Shown here: piece by piece, positions 62,641 through 64,000 of the stretch
Layout of the letters: every line of letters starts with the position of its first letter
Numbering within the stretch: the first letter of the stretch is position 1
Source of the DNA: Caprimulgus europaeus
Lineage: Eukaryota > Chordata > Aves > Caprimulgiformes > Caprimulgidae
Assembly (NCBI GenBank): GCA_907165065.1
Contig: OU015525.1
Location: 31,066,037-31,130,036 of the forward strand
Direction of reading: 5' to 3'
Length of the DNA: 64,000 bases
Position numbers and translations under genes: made by a program
Notes under the pieces: model-generated
Told to the model about the DNA's origin: nothing
Databases searched by the model: none
Seen by the model: the letters and a program-made list of their open reading frames with translations, nothing else

Positions 62641-64000
62641 TAAGCTGGAAGTTTACCAATAGGACAGGAGGCTCTTTTGTCTCCCAAGGAAAAGCATTGC
62701 TCTGCAGATCACACAGCAAAGTGAGTGTGTTGGAATTGGAGCTTTGTTGCTGGGGCAGGAACAAGCACATGTTTGTCCTGATACACCAAAAGTGGGAAAA
62801 TGGATTGTAACAGAAAATAAAGTGTAAGCTGTCACTTTGAACAGTGAACAGTGCTGCTCCATGGAACAAGTACCAGCAAGAGAATACGATTGAAGCTCGT
62901 GAGGAAGGACTGGGAAACCTCAATGCCACCCCTTGTCTGAGGCTGTGCTTACGCTGAACGCTTAGGTGCTGCTGAAATAGACTTACCAAAGTAGATTTTG
63001 GTGGCACAGGTTCAGCTGCCTGGGGAACACTGATTGCCTTGGGAAGGCTTCTGTGCTGAGATTTTGTTGCTGCCCAACCTGGCGCAGACACATCTGTTCA
63101 TGTCACAATCCTTGCTTCCAGGTTACAATTAGATAAGACTTTTGAAAATGTTATTCCCAATATTAGAAACTTGCACATCTGTAAAATGTCAGCAGAATGT
63201 TTGGACTTTAATCAGTAGCTGTGCCTGTAGTAAACTGAATTCAGATTGAGTTCGTACAGTTGTTCCTCTTATAATACCTTGTAAGTGATACTTGGAAAGG
63301 TAAATCACAGCCTTTTTCAGGTCAATTACTTAATTTTGCACAATCATACCTTATGACCTTAGGTTAAGAAGATATCATAAATTAAAACTTACCATCCATC
63401 ATCTGATAACTGCTCCCTTCCAAACTCTTAGCACACAGCAAGTATGAGATAACATGCCTTAACCTAGCCCACAGCAGAAGAATTTTCAGTGTAATTGCAT
63501 TGACTTTGTATTTGCTGCACAATAAAATACACACATGGACAAGTGGTGTGTGTGTAAGATGCTGTAGCTTGTGTGTACTTGTAAAGCTATGGACAGATGG
63601 TGTGTTCCAGATCTAACTGTGCCATTTGAAGATTTTGCCGGTTTGCACCTACATGCTGCCCCTTTGATGCTGTAGGTACTGCTGCTGTAGCTCTGCTGGT
63701 AAAAGGGTTTGTTTGAGAGCACTTTCGTTTGCTTCAGGCAAAGCGAGCAGGTTGGTTTAAACTCTCTCTGTTGACTAATCCGTCTGACTTGTTGGAAGCA
63801 CGCGAGGGAACACTCACTTAATTCCTTCTGCCAACAGCTGCGGGGGTGGAAGCTCTCAGCAGAGGAGTGGTAAGAAACAACTGGAAGAACGATGTCACTG
63901 ACCGGCACACCTGTCTGCGAGCTGGCTGCCAGCACATGACCTTCTCCTGCATGCGCTGTGGGTATTGTAGCTCTTCCAAACATGTCCGAGCCTTTTCCGT

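Larger units (their letters stand above)
59241..64000. other. Region upstream of ZBTB10
   Basis: Mostly non-coding sequence with two CR1 fragments (60205-60310 and 62205-62640). No gene recognised. CpG content rises again from about 63.7 kb to the right edge, where a minus-strand frame (to 63486) is open to the end of the window. Confidence 0.65.

Overview
This window looks like a piece of a bird chromosome. It is AT-rich and mostly non-coding. It carries CR1 non-LTR retrotransposon fragments and two solo LTRs of an avian ERVL-like family, and it has one large CpG island (about 56.3-59.2 kb). I see no prokaryotic operons, no RNA genes that I can support, and no CRISPR array.

One gene is clear: ZBTB10, on the minus strand. 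It encodes a BTB/POZ zinc-finger transcriptional regulator (RINZF) and is read from the CpG island leftwards. I rebuilt five coding exons from the reading frames, splice-site phases and remembered similarity to mammalian ZBTB10: 57817-56879, 49184-48287, 35137-34964, 32856-32681 and 29892-29587. They join in frame to 830 codons. The product has, in order: an Ala/Gly/Glu-rich N-terminus with an internal duplication, a BED/TTF-like Cys-His module, a BTB/POZ domain, several SUMO-type motifs, four 12-residue DFKYG repeats, two C2H2 fingers, an atypical third Cys/His module, and an acidic tail. The third intron has a GC-AG boundary that the phase strongly supports. A long AT-rich 3' UTR probably runs to a good poly(A) signal near 22.74 kb.

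Region by region: 1-22.7 kb is gene-poor sequence downstream of ZBTB10, with one internally deleted solo LTR (16.95-17.27 kb). 22.7-29.6 kb is the probable 3' UTR. 29.6-57.8 kb is the gene body; intron 2 (13 kb) holds a CR1 copy, a strand-asymmetric A/C tract and CpG-bearing patches, and intron 1 holds a second solo LTR with a 5-bp target duplication. 57.8-58.8 kb is the promoter part of the CpG island, with a strong ZNF143/Staf-like site and a good donor motif on the opposite strand. 58.8-64 kb is upstream sequence with a 63-bp tandem duplication and two CR1 fragments, and CpG content rises again at the right edge.

I did not find a new multi-gene system. The most useful leads are the GC-AG intron, the near-identical repeats in exon 3, the BED/TTF-like module in exon 1, and the apparent lack of the short cassette exon that I recall from mammals.
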